Numbered from the stretch's first letter, positions 25,220 through 33,685 are shown. The stretch is 64,000 bases of DNA from Arenimonas terrae (GCF_006265115.1 NZ_SMDR01000001.1:682001-746000), one strand, 5' to 3'. Numbers and translations: made by a program. The notes: generated by a model not told the origin, from the sequence alone.

Positions 25220-25864
25220 TCAGCCGCCCAGGGTCTCGCAGAAGGACTTGGCGTAGGCGCTGCGCCGCACTTCGGCATCGCGCCGTCGCGCGGCGTCCAC
25301 CAGCTCCAGACTGGCGCCGCGCAGACGGTCGATCTCGGCGCCGCGGCGGAAGGCGACCTCGCGCTGCAGGCGGGCGCGGCGGTGATCGTCCAGGCCCGAT
25401 TCGAAGGTCACCCGGTTGTCGGCCAGGGCGCGCCAGGGCACGAAGATTGCGTGCAGCTCGCCTTCGGCCACCGCGAAGAAGCCGGCGCCGAACAGGTCGG
25501 CGCTGGCGGTGTGCGCGTGCAGGGTCCATTCGCCGCCGTCGCGGTAGCGCAGCGTGCTCATCACCGACTGCGGCGGCGCCACCGGCTGGCCCTCGGCCTC
25601 GGCGCTGAGCAGGATGCCGCGCAGGTCGCCGATGGGGTTGGAATGGGTCTCGTCGCCGGCGCGAAGGATGACGTTGCCGCCCTCCCAGTCCAGGCCCACC
25701 AGGTGGCCGAACAGCAGGTCGCCGGAGTTCAGCAGCAGGATGACCTTCTGCAGGTCGGGGTTCACGTGGCCCATCCAGCGCGGCGGCTGCGGCAGACCGT
25801 AAAGCACACCGGCGCCGTAGCCGAAGCTTCCGGGCAGGTCGTCGATGCGCTGCAGGTCGGTCAT
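25220..25864 (-). CDS. Hypothetical protein
   Basis: This 214-residue protein starts MTDLQRIDDLPGSFGYGAGVLYG; the longer in-frame extension to 25957 lacks protein-like composition. Visible features are a beta-rich middle (VILLLNSGDLLFGHLVGLDWEGGNVILRAG) and a strongly charged helical C-terminus (HRRARLQREVAFRRGAEIDRLRGASLELVDAARRRDAEVRR). There is no signal peptide or transmembrane helix. I do not recognise the family. It lies 79 bases upstream of icmF on the same strand and may share a transcript with it. Confidence 0.65.
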   Translation of the reverse strand: MTDLQRIDDLPGSFGYGAGVLYGLPQPPRWMGHVNPDLQKVILLLNSGDLLFGHLVGLDWEGGNVILRAGDETHSNPIGDLRGILLSAEAEGQPVAPPQSVMSTLRYRDGGEWTLHAHTASADLFGAGFFAVAEGELHAIFVPWRALADNRVTFESGLDDHRRARLQREVAFRRGAEIDRLRGASLELVDAARRRDAEVRRSAYAKSFCETLGG

Positions 25865-25975
25865 GGCCGCGAGTCTAGGAGTTTCGGGGCGGGTTTTCAT
25901 CGGGCACAGGCTGGCCCACCCTGCCCGAACCCCGCCTGAAATCGTGACGCGGCGCACGGTTCACACTTCTGAATC

Positions 25976-26021
25976 CAAAGAAAAAGGCGGAGCCGGCGCC
26001 TTGCCCTACGCCGGCCCCGCC
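25976..26021 (-). terminator. Rho-independent terminator after exported globin gene
   Basis: Read leftwards, a 13-base-pair stem (26021-26009 with 25998-25986, one G-U pair) around a ten-base loop is followed by TTTTTCTTT. It begins eight bases after the globin stop and ends the ECF-sigma-linked gene block. Confidence 0.85.
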
Positions 26022-26028
26022 GCCCCAC

Positions 26029-26580
26029 TCACTCGGTCACGACTTCCCGGTGCATCGGCGCCAGCTTGGCCAGCAGCCGGTTCTGGGCGCTGAAGGGCAC
26101 GTCGTGCTGGTCCATCGCCACCTGCAGCACTTCCACCAGGCGGTTGAAGTCGGCGCGGTCGATGCCCAGGCCGGCGTGCGAACTTTTCATGTCGCGGCCG
26201 GTGTAGGTGCAGTCGCCGCCCAGGATCACGCAGAACTGCTCGACCAGCTGGCGCTTCACCCGCGCCTGGTCGGCATTGGCGAAGAACGGGCCCATCTTCT
26301 CGTCGGCCAGCAGGCCGGCCATGAAGGTGTCCATCAGCTTCGTCAGGCCGGCTTCGCCGCCGAACTGGTCGAGCACCGGCCGCAGTTCGGGGTGGGCGGG
26401 CGCCGGGTTGGGCGCGGTGGGGTCGTTGGCGGCAGGCGCGGCGGCGGCCTCTTCGGCCTCGAGCCGGGCCTCCTCGTCGAGCACGGCCTGTTCCTCGGCG
26501 CTGACCGCCGGGTCCTGGGCGAACACCGGCAGGGCCAGGCCCAGCGCCAGCAGGAAGATCAATCGGGTGCGGAAGTTCAT
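26029..26580 (-). CDS. Exported group 1 truncated hemoglobin
   Basis: This 183-residue protein has a signal peptide (MNFRTRLIFLLALGLALPVFA), an acidic Ala/Pro-rich linker (about 22-65) and a truncated-globin domain (about 68-183). The globin domain shows DQFGGEAGLTKLMDTFMAGLLADEKMGPFF and the CYTGRDMKSSHAGLGI-like heme-binding segment, with the proximal histidine in SSHAGL. Most truncated globins are cytoplasmic, so export is notable. It is the last gene of a leftward block with DUF3034 and COG4315-like proteins. It may handle nitric oxide, oxygen or heme in the periplasm. Confidence 0.85.
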   Translation of the reverse strand: MNFRTRLIFLLALGLALPVFAQDPAVSAEEQAVLDEEARLEAEEAAAAPAANDPTAPNPAPAHPELRPVLDQFGGEAGLTKLMDTFMAGLLADEKMGPFFANADQARVKRQLVEQFCVILGGDCTYTGRDMKSSHAGLGIDRADFNRLVEVLQVAMDQHDVPFSAQNRLLAKLAPMHREVVTE

Positions 26581-26597
26581 GGCGTTCTCCGTGGGGC

Positions 26598-27494
26598 TCA
26601 GAAGCCGACCTGCAGCGAGGCGTAGAGCCCGCGCTGGTCGTCGGCGATGACGATGTTGCCGAGGTCGACGTAGGCGACGGTCAGCGAGACGTTCTTGTAC
26701 GGCGCCCAGGCGACGAAGGCGTCGAAGGCGTTTTCCTCGACCGCGATGCCCAGATTGTTGGGCTTGTTGCGGTACTCGGCGCCGATGGCCACGTTGCGGC
26801 TGATCAGGTACGCCACCGAGGCCTCGAACTGCGGCTGGTAGTCGTCGTTGAGGTCGCCGCCGAAACCCAGGATGCCGAACTGGTTGGCGCGGGTGAAACG
26901 CACGGTGCCGTTCACCAGCAGGCTCTGGGCCAGGAACAGCTTGGTCGCGCTGATGTAGTAGTCCACGCCGCTGTCGTCGCGGGCGCCGACGAAGGCCAGC
27001 ACGGCCGACTGGTCGTTCTTCTTGTACTGGGCGCCGATGGCGATCTGCGGCATCCAGCTGTCCTGCTCGAGCACGGCGTCGCCGGCGATTTTCACCTTCA
27101 CGCCGATCGTGTCCTGGGTGAAGGTGAAACCGCGGCCCAGGCCCAGGGCCGCACCGACGTTCTCGGTGTCGAACTTCTGCCGCGACACGCTCAGCTCGAC
27201 GCGGTCGTACAAGCCGACCAGCACGCCGTAGCTGTCGAGGCCGTAGTCGTCGACGTTGACGCGGGTATAGAAGGCGTTGCCGCCGACCTGGTCGCGGGTG
27301 CCGTAACCGCCGATCACGGCCCAGGGCGTCAGGCCGCCGCCGGCCGAGCCTTCCACCTGACTCACGCCGCCGGTGAGCAGCAGCTTGCCGGAGGTATCGA
27401 AGCCGTCGTCGTCGCCGGTCTCCTGGGCGAAGGCGTGGGAACATAGCGCCAGCAGGCAGGCGCCGGACAGCGCGGAACGTCGGAAAACACTCAT
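26598..27494 (-). CDS. DUF3034 family outer-membrane protein
   Basis: The 298-residue product has a signal peptide (MSVFRRSALSGACLLALCSHAFA) and a beta-rich, alternating-residue body ending in a terminal phenylalanine (LYASLQVGF), the signature of outer-membrane barrels. It matches DUF3034 (TSGKLLLTGGVSQVEGSAGGGL, GYGTRDQVGGNAFYT). It overlaps the preceding gene by four bases (ATGA). Its role, probably a channel or adhesin-like barrel, is unknown. Confidence 0.82.
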   Translation of the reverse strand: MSVFRRSALSGACLLALCSHAFAQETGDDDGFDTSGKLLLTGGVSQVEGSAGGGLTPWAVIGGYGTRDQVGGNAFYTRVNVDDYGLDSYGVLVGLYDRVELSVSRQKFDTENVGAALGLGRGFTFTQDTIGVKVKIAGDAVLEQDSWMPQIAIGAQYKKNDQSAVLAFVGARDDSGVDYYISATKLFLAQSLLVNGTVRFTRANQFGILGFGGDLNDDYQPQFEASVAYLISRNVAIGAEYRNKPNNLGIAVEENAFDAFVAWAPYKNVSLTVAYVDLGNIVIADDQRGLYASLQVGF

Positions 27495-28048
27495 CGGGTG
27501 GTCCTCGTGGCGGAAGGCGTGGAAGGAGGCGCCGGCCGGGTCTGGCCCGGTCGCGGCATCGGCATCGGGAAATACGGGGTCACCTGCGACTGCAGCGCCG
27601 GCGGCACCTTCACCAGGAACCAGACGCCGGCCACGCCGTCGCCGCCGGCGGCGCCGCGCTTGCGGTCGGAGACCCAGCGATAGAGCGGCTTGCCCTGCCA
27701 GGCCCACATCGGGCGGCCATCGCGGCTCCGGGCCAGGGTGAAGGGACCGAAGGGTTTGGCGTCGGGCGCGGCGTAGTGCGGCGGCCACAGGGCTTCGCAG
27801 GCGGAGTCGCAGCGGCTCTGGCCAGGCAGGTCTTCGGTATAGGTGTAGAGCGCACGGCCACCCTGCTCGACCAGCAGGCCGTTGCGCCGCCAGATCGGCA
27901 CCGGGCTGGCCGCGGCGATCTCGGCCGGGCTGCGCGGGCGGGCGGCGTCGCCCTCGGCGCGGGGTGCGGGGGCCGGGGACTGGGCGGCGGCAAGGGACGC
28001 GGCGCTCGCGAACACGAGGGCCAGCAGGCTGGCGGAGAAGCGGGTCAT
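27491..28048 (-). CDS. Exported COG4315-like (secreted repeat) protein
   Basis: This 185-residue protein starts with a signal peptide (MTRFSASLLALVFASAASLAAA) and holds two short repeats of the COG4315/secreted-repeat type (YTYTEDLPGQSRCDSACEALWPPHYAA and PLYRWVSDRKRG). It ends in a Pro/Thr-rich tail. Such proteins occur beside sigma/anti-sigma loci. It is the first gene after a promoter candidate resembling the ECF consensus, and overlaps the DUF3034 gene. Its biochemical role is unknown. Confidence 0.78.
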   Translation of the reverse strand: MTRFSASLLALVFASAASLAAAQSPAPAPRAEGDAARPRSPAEIAAASPVPIWRRNGLLVEQGGRALYTYTEDLPGQSRCDSACEALWPPHYAAPDAKPFGPFTLARSRDGRPMWAWQGKPLYRWVSDRKRGAAGGDGVAGVWFLVKVPPALQSQVTPYFPMPMPRPGQTRPAPPSTPSATRTTR

Positions 28049-28091
28049 GGCGGGCAAGGCCTTTGGCAAGCACGCTTGGGCGTGCGAGCGG

Positions 28092-28122
28092 CCTTACGCG
28101 GGCGGCGGGCCGGTCGGATGCA
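28092..28122 (-). promoter_or_regulatory. Candidate ECF-sigma promoter
   Basis: Read leftwards, TGCATCC (28122-28116) and TAAG near 28096-28093 are separated by about 19 bases. This resembles the TGATCC-N18-TAAGA promoter of the RpoE/ChrR system in Rhodobacter. It lies between chrR and the first exported-protein gene, where a sigma-controlled target promoter is expected. Confidence 0.4.
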
Positions 28123-28123
28123 C

Positions 28124-28612
28124 CTAGGTCTCGGAATCCGGCGCGGACAGCTTGCGCAGGCGTTCCGGGTCGGGGATGAGCTCGCTGCGGATCATCAGCA
28201 GCGCGCCCTTCGGGGCCTCGAAGGCCTTGTGCCGTTCGCCCGGCGGCGCGAGCAGGAAGTCGCCCGGGAAATATTCGACGCCGTCGTGCAGGACCGAACC
28301 CTCCAGCACCAGGCATTCCTCTTCGCGCGTGTGCGGATGCGGCGGCACCGCCGCGCCCGGCTCGATGCGCCAGAGGCTGGTCTGGGTGCCCTCGGCCTCG
28401 TCGCGGCGCAGGGTCTTGATGCGGATGCCGGGCACGAAGGGTTTCCATTCGCCTTCGTCGGCGCGCACCACCTTCGTGCGCATGCGGCGCGCACCGGCCA
28501 GGATCCGGGCGCGCAGCGCCGACGCGGCCGCGGGTGCCGGCGCGCTCTCCGGCAGCAGGCCGGCCAGGGCGGCCAGCAGCAGGTCGTCGCGGGGCGGCTT
28601 GCGTGTGCTCAT
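28124..28612 (-). CDS. ChrR-like anti-sigma factor (cupin)
   Basis: This 162-residue protein carries a short N-terminal segment and a C-terminal cupin (about 55-150) with PPHPHTREEECLVLEGSVLHDG and EYFPGDFLLAPPGERH. The HxH, E and H residues form the cupin metal site. It overlaps the sigma gene by four bases. ChrR-type proteins sequester the partner ECF sigma via an N-terminal zinc domain and release it on singlet oxygen or peroxide. The N-terminal zinc ligands are not obvious here, so it may differ mechanistically. Confidence 0.8.
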   Translation of the reverse strand: MSTRKPPRDDLLLAALAGLLPESAPAPAAASALRARILAGARRMRTKVVRADEGEWKPFVPGIRIKTLRRDEAEGTQTSLWRIEPGAAVPPHPHTREEECLVLEGSVLHDGVEYFPGDFLLAPPGERHKAFEAPKGALLMIRSELIPDPERLRKLSAPDSET

Positions 28613-29223
28613 GGCCGGTCGCCCTCCCCCTGCAGCGCCGCCCGGAGCGCGGCCAGGCCGCGACGGGCGTGCGATTTCACCGTGCCCAGCGGCAGTCCGG
28701 TGCGCTGCGCGATCTCGGGTTGCGACAACTCCTCTTGGTACGACAGTTCCAGCACGCGACGCTGGGCGGGGGTGAGCGCCTCCAGGGCGCGCCGAATCGC
28801 CTTCGCCTGGTCCAGGCGTTCGATCAGCACCGGTGCGGATTCATCTTCACCCGGCGTATACGCCTCGTCGGCACCGCCCGGATGCAGGGGCTGTTCCAGC
28901 CGCTGACGGCGGCCGCGGCGCCGGCGGTCGACCGCGCGGCTCCACGCCAGGGTCAGCAGCCAGGCCATCACTGCGCCCCGTTCCGGGCAATAGCTTACGG
29001 CGCGGTCCCAGACCTGCAGGAAGACGTCGCTGACCACTTCCTCGGCGTCCTGGGGCTGGCGCAGCACGCGCAGGGCCAGGCCGTAGACGCGGCCCAGCGC
29101 CAGGTCGTAGAGCTGACCCAGCGCGTCGGCGTCGCCGAAGCGGATGCGGCCGATCAGCGCGACCAGTACGGCTTCGTCGGGATCGAGGGGCGGCGCGGAG
29201 GGAAGCGGCAACTCGAGCGCCAT
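28609..29223 (-). CDS. ECF RNA polymerase sigma factor
   Basis: The 204-residue product has sigma region 2 (about 35-105; LGQLYDLALGRVYGLALRVLRQPQDAEEVVSDVFLQVW) and region 4 (about 140-195; ALEALTPAQRRVLELSYQEELSQPEIAQRTGLPLGTVKSHARRGLAAL). The start MALELPLPS is preferred to an extension at 29250. It is coupled to the cupin anti-sigma factor by a four-base overlap. It probably responds to oxidative or photo-oxidative stress and drives the leftward block below it. Confidence 0.92.
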   Translation of the reverse strand: MALELPLPSAPPLDPDEAVLVALIGRIRFGDADALGQLYDLALGRVYGLALRVLRQPQDAEEVVSDVFLQVWDRAVSYCPERGAVMAWLLTLAWSRAVDRRRRGRRQRLEQPLHPGGADEAYTPGEDESAPVLIERLDQAKAIRRALEALTPAQRRVLELSYQEELSQPEIAQRTGLPLGTVKSHARRGLAALRAALQGEGDRP

Positions 29224-29292
29224 GGCGGTCCGGGACGGAAGACGCGCCATTAGCCGTCGGCCCGCGAGGAGAGCGCGTGAAGGCGATCGACC

Positions 29293-29400
29293 AAAAAAAG
29301 GGCGACCGCGCGGCGGTCGCCCAATAAACCCTGCTCTAAGGGTTGGAGGCTGGCGGTTTTCCGGGGAGAGACAAAACCGCCAAGCCCTCAGGAGAACGCC
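29293..29400 (-). ncRNA. Candidate small RNA or leader attenuator (three hairpins)
   Basis: Read leftwards, three hairpins follow one another. GGCGGTTTT/AAAACCGCC (29381-29352) has a 12-base loop containing CCCC. AACCCT/AGGGTT lies at 29344-29327. GGGCGACCG/CGGTCGCCC (29322-29300) is followed by seven Ts (29299-29293). The last is a textbook terminator with no protein gene upstream. It could be a free sRNA with a C-rich loop, or an attenuator in the ECF sigma leader, as it ends 70 bases before that gene. The 5' end is not located. Confidence 0.5.
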
Positions 29401-29550
29401 CGCGCCGCCGGGAACCGGACACGCAGAAGTGGCCGCGACCGCCGGACGGCGCGAATGGACCGACGGACGCGGAATGCGGCCTGCGGACCGGTCACCTGCC
29501 CGTCTAGAGCGTTTGCTTTACACTACGGCGCGCCTTGACCCGGGGGCGCC

Positions 29551-29579
29551 TTGGCTGCCCCGGGACATAGCCATTTAAT
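29551..29579 (+). promoter_or_regulatory. Candidate promoter for leucine dehydrogenase gene
   Basis: TTGGCT (29551-29556) and TTTAAT (29574-29579) are separated by 17 bases, a good sigma-70 spacing. Transcription would begin near 29586, leaving an 80-base leader before the ATG. Confidence 0.45.
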
Positions 29580-29666
29580 TCAATCACTTGCGGAACACTC
29601 TTCGAGTAACGACGCACGCCAGCACTCGCGCAGGCGCCCGCGTTTTCCGCCGGACCGGAGCTTTCC

Positions 29667-30767
29667 ATGATCTTCGAAACCATCTCCACCTCGGGCCACG
29701 AGGAAGTGGTGTTCTGCCATAACAAGGACGCCGGCCTGAAGGCCATCATCGCGATCCACAACACCGTGCTGGGCCCCGCGCTGGGCGGCACGCGCATGTG
29801 GCCCTACGCGAGCGAGGCGGAAGCCCTGAACGACGTGCTGCGCCTGAGCCGCGGCATGACCTACAAGGCGGCGGTGTCGGGCCTGAACCTGGGCGGCGGC
29901 AAGGCGGTGATCTGGGGCGACCCGAACAAGGACAAGTCCGAGGCGCTGTTCCGCGCGTTCGGCCGGTTCGTGAACTCGCTCGGTGGCCGCTACATCACCG
30001 CCGAGGACGTCGGCATCGACGTCAACGACATGGAATACGTGTACCGCGAGACCGAGTTCGTGACCGGCGTGCACCAGGTGCACGGCGGCTCGGGCGACCC
30101 GTCGCCGTTCACCGCCTACGGCACCCTGCAGGGCCTGATGGCCGCGCTGCAGGTCAAGTTCGGCAACGAGGAAGTGGGCAACTACTCCTACGCCGTGCAG
30201 GGCGTGGGCCACGTCGGCATGGAGTTCGTGAAGCTGCTGCGCGAGCGCGGCGCCAAGGTCTTCGTCACCGACATCAACAAGGACGCCGTGCAGCGCGCCG
30301 TCGACGAGTTCGGCTGCGAGGCCGTGGCCCTGGACGACATCTACGACGTGGACGCCGACGTCTATTCGCCGACCGCCCTGGGCGGCACGGTGAACGAGAA
30401 GACCCTGCCCCGCCTGAAGTGCAAGATCATCTGCGGCGCCGCCAACAACCAGCTGGCCAACGACCAGATGGGCCTGGAAGTGGCCGCCAAGGGCATGCTG
30501 TACGCCCCGGACTACGCGGTGAACGCCGGCGGTCTGATGAACGTCTCGCTCGAGATCGACGGCTACAACCGCGAGCGCGCGATGCGCATGATGCGGACGA
30601 TCTACTACAACCTCGGCCGCATCTTCGAGATCAGCAAGCGCGACGGCATCCCGACCAACAAGGCCGCCGACCGCATGGCCGAAGAGCGCATCAACGCCAT
30701 CGGCAAGCTGCGCCTGCCGCACCTGGGCGCCCCGGCCCCGCGTTTCCAGGGCCGCCGCGGCAACTGA
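29667..30767 (+). CDS. Leucine/valine dehydrogenase family (Leu/Glu/Phe/Val dehydrogenase)
   Basis: The 366-residue enzyme has the substrate domain motif GLNLGGGKAVI (K79, the catalytic lysine) with K67 in TYKAAV, and the Rossmann turn VQGVGHVG near residues 177-184. Its length and the ITAEDVGID block match leucine dehydrogenases. It oxidatively deaminates branched-chain amino acids to 2-oxo acids with NAD, feeding the leucine pathway genes downstream. A repeat element separates it from the isovaleryl-CoA dehydrogenase gene. Confidence 0.93.
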   Translation: MIFETISTSGHEEVVFCHNKDAGLKAIIAIHNTVLGPALGGTRMWPYASEAEALNDVLRLSRGMTYKAAVSGLNLGGGKAVIWGDPNKDKSEALFRAFGRFVNSLGGRYITAEDVGIDVNDMEYVYRETEFVTGVHQVHGGSGDPSPFTAYGTLQGLMAALQVKFGNEEVGNYSYAVQGVGHVGMEFVKLLRERGAKVFVTDINKDAVQRAVDEFGCEAVALDDIYDVDADVYSPTALGGTVNEKTLPRLKCKIICGAANNQLANDQMGLEVAAKGMLYAPDYAVNAGGLMNVSLEIDGYNRERAMRMMRTIYYNLGRIFEISKRDGIPTNKAADRMAEERINAIGKLRLPHLGAPAPRFQGRRGN

Positions 30768-30772
30768 CAAAA

Positions 30773-30888
30773 AATCCGGGGTCAGAGTGCATTTATCTTC
30801 ACGCGCTGCCCCGGACAATTCGACGCCATCCGCCCGTCGGTTCCGAGGAACCGACGGCGCGAAGATAAATGCACTCTGACCCCGGATT
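30773..30888. mobile_element. 116-bp MITE-like element with 28-bp perfect terminal inverted repeats
   Basis: The ends (30773-30800 and 30861-30888) are perfect 28-base inverted copies (inner parts GTGCATTTATCTTC and GAAGATAAATGCAC). The interior contains a second hairpin: CCGTCGGTTCC and GGAACCGACGG (30834-30857) around GA. It fills the gap between the leucine dehydrogenase stop and the next ATG, 11 bases on. No protein is encoded. The form suggests a REP/BIME-like or transposase-mobilised miniature element; no target duplication is obvious. Confidence 0.85.
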
Positions 30889-30899
30889 GGATCTGACGT

Positions 30900-32057
30900 A
30901 TGCGCACGTTTCCGCTTGGTGAAGACCTCGATGCCCTGCGCGACGCCGTCCGGCGCTTCGCCGAGAGCGAGATCGCCCCGCGGGCGGCGCAGATCGACCA
31001 CGACAACCTCTTCCCCGCCGACCTGTGGCCCAAGCTGGGCGAGATGGGCCTGCTGGGTATGACCGTGCCCGCCGAATACGGCGGCAGCGACATGGGCTAC
31101 CTGGCCCACCTGGTGGCGATGGAGGAGATCTCCCGCGCCTCCGGCTCCGTCGGCCTGAGCTACGTCGCGCATTCCAACCTGTGCGTGTCCAACCTCTACG
31201 CCAACGGCAGCGAGGCGCAGCGCCACAAATACCTGCCCAAGCTGTGCAGCGGCGAATGGAAGGGCGCGCTGGCGATGAGCGAACCGGGCGCCGGTTCCGA
31301 CGTGGTCGGCTCGATGAGCTGCCGCGCCGATCTGCGCGACGGCGTCTGGATCGCCAACGGCAACAAGATGTGGATCACCAACGGCCCCGAGGCCGACGTG
31401 CTGGTGGTCTACATGCGCACCGCCGGCAAGGACGCGGGCTCGCGCTGCATGACCGCCTTCATCGTCGAGAAGGGCATGAAGGGCTTCTCCACCGCCCAGA
31501 AACTCGACAAGCTGGGCATGCGCGGCTCCAACACCTGCGAACTGGTGTTCGAGAACTGCGAGATTCCCGCCGAAAACGTCCTGGGCGAAGTGAACCAGGG
31601 CGTGCGGGTGCTGATGAACGGCCTGAACACCGAACGCCTGGTGATCACCGGCGGCCCGCTGGGCCTGATGCAGGCCGCGCTCGACGTCGCCCTGCCCTAC
31701 GTGCGCGAACGCAAGCAGTTCGACCAGGCCATCGGCACCTTCGGCCTGATGCAGGGCAAGATCGCCGACATGTACACGGCGCTGCAGTCCAGCCGCGCCT
31801 TCGCCTACCAGGTGGCCCGCGATTTCGACGCCGGCCGTGCCAGCCGCGTGGATTCGGCCAGCTGCCTGCTGCACGCCAGCGAGTGCGCGGTGCAGGTGGC
31901 GCTGGAGGGCATCCAGGCCCTGGGCGGCAATGGCTATATCAATGAATACGCGACGGGGCGGATCCTGCGCGACGCCAAGCTCTACGCGATCGGCGCCGGC
32001 ACCAACGAGATCCGCCGCATGCTGATCGGCCGCGAGCTGTTCGAAGACCGCGGCTGA
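30900..32057 (+). CDS. liuA: Isovaleryl-CoA dehydrogenase
   Basis: This 385-residue acyl-CoA dehydrogenase has the FAD motifs [15 protein letters not shown] and WITNGPEAD, and E245 in [14 protein letters not shown], the isovaleryl-CoA-specific catalytic glutamate. The C-terminal [12 protein letters not shown] has alanine where medium-chain enzymes carry the base, as expected for this subfamily. It converts isovaleryl-CoA to 3-methylcrotonyl-CoA in leucine breakdown. The upstream ribosome site is weak because the repeat element ends 11 bases before the ATG. A terminator follows. Confidence 0.95.
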   Translation: MRTFPLGEDLDALRDAVRRFAESEIAPRAAQIDHDNLFPADLWPKLGEMGLLGMTVPAEYGGSDMGYLAHLVAMEEISRASGSVGLSYVAHSNLCVSNLYANGSEAQRHKYLPKLCSGEWKGALAMSEPGAGSDVVGSMSCRADLRDGVWIANGNKMWITNGPEADVLVVYMRTAGKDAGSRCMTAFIVEKGMKGFSTAQKLDKLGMRGSNTCELVFENCEIPAENVLGEVNQGVRVLMNGLNTERLVITGGPLGLMQAALDVALPYVRERKQFDQAIGTFGLMQGKIADMYTALQSSRAFAYQVARDFDAGRASRVDSASCLLHASECAVQVALEGIQALGGNGYINEYATGRILRDAKLYAIGAGTNEIRRMLIGRELFEDRG

Positions 32058-32097
32058 AGCAGCGGCGTCGGACGGCGCCCGGCCTAGAGGCAACCAA

Positions 32098-32128
32098 GGG
32101 CGGAGCCGCGCGGCTCCGCCCTTTTTCT
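32098..32128 (+). terminator. Rho-independent terminator after liuA
   Basis: GGGCGGAGCC (32098-32107) and GGCTCCGCCC (32112-32121) form a perfect ten-base stem with a GCGC loop, followed by TTTTTCTT. Confidence 0.92.
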
Positions 32129-32138
32129 TGCGCCGCGC

Positions 32139-33476
32139 TCAGGCCGCGCGCGCCACCGGCGCAGCGCCCAGCGCCCGCCGCAGCAGCGCCGCCGTGCTCG
32201 CCCGGCCCGGCTTGGTCGCCGCGCGTTCGGCGGTGACGGCTTCGGCCAGGGCGCGGTCGCCGCTGCCGATCGCCGCCTCGATCAGGCTCAGGTCGATCAG
32301 GTCGCGCTGGGCGTGGCTGCCGCCGAAGCGGTGCGCGATCGGCCGGACCCAGCGCAGCCCGCGCGCCGCCTGGCGGTGGTCGCCGTCGGCCAGGGCCAGC
32401 AGCGACTCCAGCAGCGGCGCGCCGACCTCGGCGGTGAACAGGGCGTTGTCGCCGGCGCCCGCGGTGGCCCGGCGCTGCGCGTCGCGCACTTGGGCGAGCA
32501 GGTCCTTGCGGCCCGCACCGGCGAAGGCCAGCGCCGCGTGCACGTCGTTGAAGGCGTACCAGCCACTGCCGGCCTGCGGCGCCCAGGCCTCGGCCACGGC
32601 GGTCCAGCGCTCGCCCACATCGATGCCCCGCAGCTGCAGCCGCCAGAGCATGGCCGAGGCATCGATCAGGTCCATCGCGGTCTGCGGGCGGTGGCCGAAG
32701 ATCGGGCCGTCGAAGAGTTCGAGCACGCGACCGATCTCGTCGCGCTCCAGGTGGTACAGGGCCAGGTGCCACCAGTTGTGCACGGCGAAGAAGCAGTCCT
32801 TCGACCAGGCCTCGGTGTCCTCGTTGAGCCAGGCGATGCCCTCGTCCACCCGGCCCTCCATCTCCATCACATGGGCCACGGCGTGCCAGGCCCAGGCGTC
32901 GCGGCGCTGCAGCTCCAGCGCCTGGTGGCCGGTGAACTCGGCCTGGGCGTACTGGCCGCATTCCTCCAGGCCGAAGGCCTGCATGCCCAGCACGGCGTGG
33001 TAGCCGGGCACCGACGCCGACCAGGCCGGCAGGGCCCGGCTGATGCGGTCGCGCAGCATGCGGGCGTCGCCGGTGAAGAAGTCGAGCAGGTGGCCCATCT
33101 GCAGCGCCAGCGCGTCGCGCGGGTGGGCAATGCTCAGGTCCTCGAGCGTGCGTGCGGCCAGGCGCCAGCGGCCTTCGGCCCAGGCGGACGCGGCGCGCAG
33201 GTGGGCCTGTTCGCGCGGCGTCGCGCCCAGGGTTTCGGCGGTACGCAGGGCCTCGCGGGCCAGCGGCAGCGGCGCGGCTTCGGAGGCGGTGAGGTAGAGC
33301 CAGGCCAGCGCGGCGTGGCCCATCACGAAGGCGGGGCTGTCGGCGACGGCCTGGGTCAGGGTGGCGACCGGATCGCCGGAATAGCACTGCAGCTGGTGCA
33401 GGGCCTGGTCGTAGAGGACGGCGGCCTGGGCGCTGGCGCCGGTCAGGGGGTGGCCTTGGGCATCGGTGTGGATCAT
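32139..33476 (-). CDS. TTC38-like tetratricopeptide protein
   Basis: The 445-residue soluble protein consists of helical TPR-like repeats along most of its length (for example AWHAVAHVMEMEGRVDEGIAWL and FFAVHNWWHLALYHLE). The HVMEMEGR and HNWWHLALYHLE blocks match the TTC38 family. There is no signal peptide. The ATG at 33476 begins MIHTDAQGHPLTG; open frame upstream lacks conservation. TTC38 proteins in bacteria have no established role. It is transcribed against the liu genes, which surround it. Confidence 0.82.
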   Translation of the reverse strand: MIHTDAQGHPLTGASAQAAVLYDQALHQLQCYSGDPVATLTQAVADSPAFVMGHAALAWLYLTASEAAPLPLAREALRTAETLGATPREQAHLRAASAWAEGRWRLAARTLEDLSIAHPRDALALQMGHLLDFFTGDARMLRDRISRALPAWSASVPGYHAVLGMQAFGLEECGQYAQAEFTGHQALELQRRDAWAWHAVAHVMEMEGRVDEGIAWLNEDTEAWSKDCFFAVHNWWHLALYHLERDEIGRVLELFDGPIFGHRPQTAMDLIDASAMLWRLQLRGIDVGERWTAVAEAWAPQAGSGWYAFNDVHAALAFAGAGRKDLLAQVRDAQRRATAGAGDNALFTAEVGAPLLESLLALADGDHRQAARGLRWVRPIAHRFGGSHAQRDLIDLSLIEAAIGSGDRALAEAVTAERAATKPGRASTAALLRRALGAAPVARAA

Positions 33477-33685
33477 GGGGTTTCTCTTGTGCGTCGGGGG
33501 AGGCGGGACGCTTAGGGTCCCAAAGACGAATACGCGCGACCCGGGCGGCTTCCGCCAGATTCCGGCCGTTGCGGCCATTGGCGGCAGCGCCCCACGGGCA
33601 GGACAATACGTCTCCTGAATGTCCGTCCGGCGCGTTGGCCGGCTCGGGCATAATTGCCGTTTCCCCGCGTCCATTCGGAGTTCCC

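Noticed and set aside
22163-25939. Long open frame of 1258 codons on the plus strand opposite icmF
   Set aside because: Composition is antisense-like (His/Gln/Ala/Val rich, no domain); icmF on the other strand is full-length and recognisable throughout.
29580-32093. Leftward open frame opposite ldh and liuA
   Set aside because: Antisense shadow in GC-rich sequence; both plus-strand genes are complete enzymes.
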